Source of the DNA: Chitinophaga pinensis
GTDB lineage: Bacteria; Bacteroidota; Bacteroidia; Chitinophagales; Chitinophagaceae
DNA length: 34,178 nt
Assembly (NCBI GenBank): GCA_945860605.1
Contig: CAMAQL010000013.1
Coordinates: forward strand, 1 to 34,178
Direction: 5' to 3'
Shown: positions 31,745-34,178 of the stretch, in pieces
How positions within the stretch are numbered: position 1 is the first letter of the stretch
Layout: the number at the start of each line of letters is the position of its first letter
Made by a program: the position numbers and the translations under genes
Notes under the pieces: generated by a model
Databases searched by the model: none
Told to the model about the DNA's origin: nothing
Seen by the model: the letters and a program-made list of their open reading frames with translations, nothing else

Positions 31745-32420
31745 CGAACAAAAAATTGAATTAAGCCATTTAATCATCGAAGAAATGGGCGATGAGCATA
31801 AAGCAAGCTCAGTAGATACGCCACTTCGTGCAGATGCTTTTGATAAAACAGATGAAGAAAAAATTGCTTTAATAGAGCCACATTTTAGAGCCATCATGGA
31901 GACATTGGGCATGGACATAAATGACGATAGCTTAAGAGGCACACCACTTAGAGTGGCAAAAATGTATGTGAAAGAATTGTTCCAAGGCTTAAACCCTGCA
32001 AACATGCCAAGCATGACTTTGTTTGAAAATAAATTTCAGTACAATGAAATGTTGGTGGAAAAAAATATCAATTTCTATACCAATTGTGAACACCATTTTG
32101 TGCCTTTCTTTGGTAAAGCGCATGTGGCATATATCAGCAGTGGTAAAGTGATTGGACTAAGTAAATTAAACCGTTTGGTAGAATATTTTTCTAAACGTCC
32201 ACAGGTGCAAGAGCGTTTGACCATGCAAATTGGCAAGGCTTTACAAACTGTTTTGCAGACGCAGGATGTGGCTGTATTTATGGATGCAAAACATTTATGT
32301 GTGGCAAGTAGAGGCGTAAAAGATGATAGTTCAAATACCATCACAGGTTATTATGGTGGTAAATTCCAAGAAGAAAGTACAAAGGCTGAATTTTTAAAAT
32401 ATTTAGACATTAATGCCTAA
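31707..32420 (+). CDS. folE: GTP cyclohydrolase I
   Basis: Converts GTP to 7,8-dihydroneopterin triphosphate, the entry step to folate, biopterin and deazapurine pathways (237 residues). Zinc ligands C127, H130 and C198 lie in TNCEHHFVPF and KHLCVASRG. Other family blocks are LRGTPLRVAKMY, NEMLVEKNI, GKVIGLSKLNRLVEYFSKRPQVQERL and the C-terminal GYYGGKF. The start is uncertain: ATG 31707 overlaps the upstream gene by 38 bases and adds a 26-residue extension, whereas ATG 31785 (MGDEHKASSVDTPLR) would begin close to where many homologues do and avoids the overlap. A terminator follows. Confidence 0.94.
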   Translation: MKQKETLLTTPLSEQKIELSHLIIEEMGDEHKASSVDTPLRADAFDKTDEEKIALIEPHFRAIMETLGMDINDDSLRGTPLRVAKMYVKELFQGLNPANMPSMTLFENKFQYNEMLVEKNINFYTNCEHHFVPFFGKAHVAYISSGKVIGLSKLNRLVEYFSKRPQVQERLTMQIGKALQTVLQTQDVAVFMDAKHLCVASRGVKDDSSNTITGYYGGKFQEESTKAEFLKYLDINA

Positions 32421-32460
32421 ACGACTTGGTTTCAGTTTGGTAATAAGTTAGTTTGTAAGT

Positions 32461-32489
32461 AAATGGTGGAGCCTAGCTTCACCATTTTT
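32461..32489 (+). terminator. Intrinsic terminator after folE
   Basis: AAATGGTGGAGC/GCTTCACCATTT, a 12-bp stem with one G-T pair and loop CTA, running into T5 and further T-rich sequence. It starts 40 bases after the folE stop. Confidence 0.85.
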
Positions 32490-32535
32490 ATTTTATTTAT
32501 TATAAATATGTTATATTTAAATAAAATTATATACT

Positions 32536-33672
32536 ATGAAAAAATTTTTCAACAACATGGAAGAACGCTTTGTTTTTCCAATTGGTAGAAGATCATGGCA
32601 GGTTTTATCATTACTTGGACTAGTTGTTTTAACATTAAGTGTTTTATATTTCTTGTTAAATGCTACTCCTACAGGTAGGGACTCTGTCAATGTTAGCAAA
32701 TCTGAGGTAATTGAAAATAAAGTAGATACCTCAACTGTAGTTGTTAGTACGCCATCCACATGTCCTCAAGAGGAATACAATAACTGGATAGATACATTAA
32801 AAAAAGACCTGCCTAATAGTGAGTGGGTAAAATTGGGGGATTCCTCAGACTCTTATAATGATTATGCAAGAGATGAATATGGTAATTATATGCAAGATGA
32901 TTACGGGGATTATGTGATGTACCAAAAAAGAGATTTTAATAGAAATAGAGAAGCAATTCCAAATGTATTAGAGGATCTTTTTAGAAATAGAGGTTATGAC
33001 TCCACAATGATTTGTGAAAAAGTTGAGTTTATTAAAATGCTTCATTTTCTGAATAAAAAAGTAGAAAAAACTTATTTGGTTAAAGAGGGCTTTTTTGCTT
33101 TTGCGTATGGACTTAACGAACTTCCTTCTGTAAGTTTGAGTAAACTTGAAGATGCTTTTGATTTAAGAAAAGCAATTTTATTATCAGATATAATCATTAA
33201 GGACCAAGAGGAGCTTACTGATGCATGGAAGTTTATAAGTTATATTGTAACAAATAGTGTAACAGATCAGCAAATTGATATTGCTATTTCTACAATTAAA
33301 GAACACGCAGCCTTAAAGGATAAAACCTATCCAGCATCTAAATATTTTGAGATTGCCAAATTAGTTTTTGATTCAAATTTAGGGATTGATGATTTGTCAA
33401 CTGCTGTTAAAGGGTTTAACGAAGATATAGGGTATTATGATAAAAATGATTTGTATAAATCTTTCAAAAGATATTTAAAATTATATAGCGAAAAGGTTGA
33501 AATAGCCGAAGAAAAGAAATCACTTAAAACAATGGAGAAAGCATTGAATAGAGTTAAATCTCTAACCTTCGCAGGTGGTGCATTCTTATCTATTGTTGCT
33601 ATTGCCTCAATTTTATTATTATTTTCAATTCAGTCATTATTAAAGTCTCATATAAATAAAGACAAACAATAG
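32536..33672 (+). CDS. Hypothetical protein with two terminal membrane segments
   Basis: A 378-residue protein that I do not recognise. One membrane helix lies near each end (about 21-43, WQVLSLLGLVVLTLSVLYFL; about 342-369, GGAFLSIVAIASILLLFSI), flanking a ~300-residue soluble part that would be periplasmic if the short basic N-terminus is inside. That part is predicted mostly helical, with two cysteines (C76, C160), a Tyr/Asp-rich tandem repeat at 113-128 (DEYGNYMQ/DDYGDYVM) and a Lys/Glu-rich helix just before the second membrane segment. The shape recalls stalk- or sensor-like envelope proteins, but no family motif is visible. It stands alone between two terminators, with only a weak TATATTTA box (32512-32519) upstream. 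Codons look more AT-rich than in neighbouring genes, consistent with, but not proof of, transfer. Confidence 0.8.
   Translation: MKKFFNNMEERFVFPIGRRSWQVLSLLGLVVLTLSVLYFLLNATPTGRDSVNVSKSEVIENKVDTSTVVVSTPSTCPQEEYNNWIDTLKKDLPNSEWVKLGDSSDSYNDYARDEYGNYMQDDYGDYVMYQKRDFNRNREAIPNVLEDLFRNRGYDSTMICEKVEFIKMLHFLNKKVEKTYLVKEGFFAFAYGLNELPSVSLSKLEDAFDLRKAILLSDIIIKDQEELTDAWKFISYIVTNSVTDQQIDIAISTIKEHAALKDKTYPASKYFEIAKLVFDSNLGIDDLSTAVKGFNEDIGYYDKNDLYKSFKRYLKLYSEKVEIAEEKKSLKTMEKALNRVKSLTFAGGAFLSIVAIASILLLFSIQSLLKSHINKDKQ
32872..32919 (+). repeat. Two 24-base in-frame repeats in the hypothetical gene
   Basis: Two adjacent 8-codon units encode DEYGNYMQ and DDYGDYVM. DNA identity is partial, so the duplication is old or the pattern is maintained by selection on the Tyr/Asp/Gly periodicity. 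Confidence 0.6.
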
Positions 33673-33694
33673 TCGCTAATTTTTCTTATTAGAG

Positions 33695-33735
33695 TAGGGT
33701 AAGTAATTTTTGACGATTACTTACCCTATTTTTTT
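33695..33735 (+). terminator. Intrinsic terminator after the hypothetical gene
   Basis: A 13-bp perfect stem TAGGGTAAGTAAT/ATTACTTACCCTA with an 8-base loop, followed by seven T. It starts 22 bases after the stop and ends 44 bases before fabD. Confidence 0.9.
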
Positions 33736-33779
33736 ATAGATATATTTAAGTATTTTTACGCTTTAATAAAATCATTTCT

Positions 33780-34178
33780 ATGTCAAAGCATGCATTTGTA
33801 TTCCCTGGTCAAGGAAGTCAGTTTTCTGGAATGGGAAAAAATTTATATGAGTCCAATGAAGCCGCAAAAGCCTTATTCGAAAAAGCCAATCAAATACTAG
33901 GATTCAGAATAAGTGATATCATGTTTGAGGGCACAGATGAGCAATTAAAACAAACTAATGTAACGCAGCCTGCTATATTTATACATTCAGTTATAGCGTA
34001 TTTGACTATGCCTGCAGAAAATGCTATAACACCCGATATGGTTGCTGGTCATAGCTTAGGAGAATTTAGTGCACTAGTAGCCAATAAAACTTTAAGTTTT
34101 GAAGACGCATTACGCTTAGTAAGCATCCGTGCCAAAGCCATGCAAGCGGCTTGCGAATTACAACCATCCATTATGGCT
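33780..34178 (+). CDS. fabD: Malonyl CoA-acyl carrier protein transacylase, N-terminal part
   Basis: The first 133 codons of fabD, cut by the right edge and missing from the ORF track because no stop is reached. FabD loads malonyl groups from CoA onto ACP for fatty-acid elongation. The N-terminal block FVFPGQGSQFSGMGK and the nucleophile elbow GHSLGEFSALVA, with the active-site Ser in GHSLG, are diagnostic. The acyl-binding Arg and second catalytic His lie further downstream. ATG 33780 is the only start that fits the N-terminal motif. A weak TATTTTTA box (33751-33758) lies between the preceding terminator and the start. Confidence 0.95.
   Translation, partial: MSKHAFVFPGQGSQFSGMGKNLYESNEAAKALFEKANQILGFRISDIMFEGTDEQLKQTNVTQPAIFIHSVIAYLTMPAENAITPDMVAGHSLGEFSALVANKTLSFEDALRLVSIRAKAMQAACELQPSIMA

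Noticed and set aside
1-34178. Search for tRNA/rRNA genes, insertion sequences, phage or defence genes and CRISPR arrays
   Set aside because: No cloverleaf-like sequences, transposase motifs, inverted-repeat ends or spaced repeats were recognised by eye; gaps between genes are all under 220 bases.

Overview
The window looks like chromosomal DNA of an AT-rich member of the Bacteroidota, probably close to the Chitinophagaceae/Chitinophagales. Three things point there. The division and cell-wall (dcw) cluster has the Bacteroidota order and contents. Seven intergenic -7 boxes match TAnnTTTG exactly, and Shine-Dalgarno sequences are mostly absent. The accessory housekeeping genes (futalosine menaquinone genes, a small acidic DUF2795-like protein, a C4 zinc-ribbon coiled-coil protein, a FadN-order beta-oxidation fusion) are also typical. 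The family and genus are inferred, not proven.

Region 1 (1-15781) is one tightly packed plus-strand dcw operon: 'rsmH (truncated at the left edge)-ftsL-like-ftsI (PASTA PBP2)-murE-mraY-murD-ftsW-murG-murC-ftsQ-ftsA-ftsZ, closed by a strong intrinsic terminator. Neighbouring genes overlap or lie within about 20 bases, except for a 102-base gap before ftsZ. The operon supplies the cytoplasmic and lipid-linked steps of peptidoglycan synthesis and the core divisome. MurE carries DNPR, the meso-diaminopimelate signature. FtsQ has a lysine-rich C-terminal tail without acidic residues, and FtsZ has a roughly 285-residue acidic linker.

Region 2 (15796-22065) holds short, mostly convergent units: a TIGR01777-type epimerase whose 3' end overlaps a FadN-like HAD/enoyl-CoA hydratase fusion by 36 bases, a MacB-type ABC ATPase, a PduO-type cobalamin adenosyltransferase, lolD, a DUF2795-like small protein and a SemiSWEET. 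The lolD/small-protein intergenic region carries divergent, near-consensus Bacteroidota promoters with almost no leader.

Region 3 (22123-27817) is on the minus strand: fabI, recN, a TPR lipid- or envelope-type protein of unknown role, a zinc-ribbon coiled-coil protein and a compact Nif3-like protein. Region 4 (27894-32420) has a class I photolyase, mqnD and mqnB (futalosine route to menaquinone), then two adjacent PTPS/QueD paralogues and folE. The PTPS copies carry the CX5HGH motif of pyruvoyl-tetrahydropterin synthases rather than the CX3HGH of QueD. With the overlapping folE this suggests a tetrahydropterin pathway. Region 5 (32536-34178) has an unrecognised two-membrane-segment protein flanked by terminators, then the start of fabD, cut by the right edge.

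No CRISPR array, insertion sequence, phage module, tRNA or rRNA gene was seen. No stretch over 300 bases lacks a gene. I see no convincing new multi-gene system. The most promising leads are the PTPS pair with folE, the abutting mqnB/PTPS promoters, the unusual FtsQ and FtsZ tails, and the orphan membrane protein.
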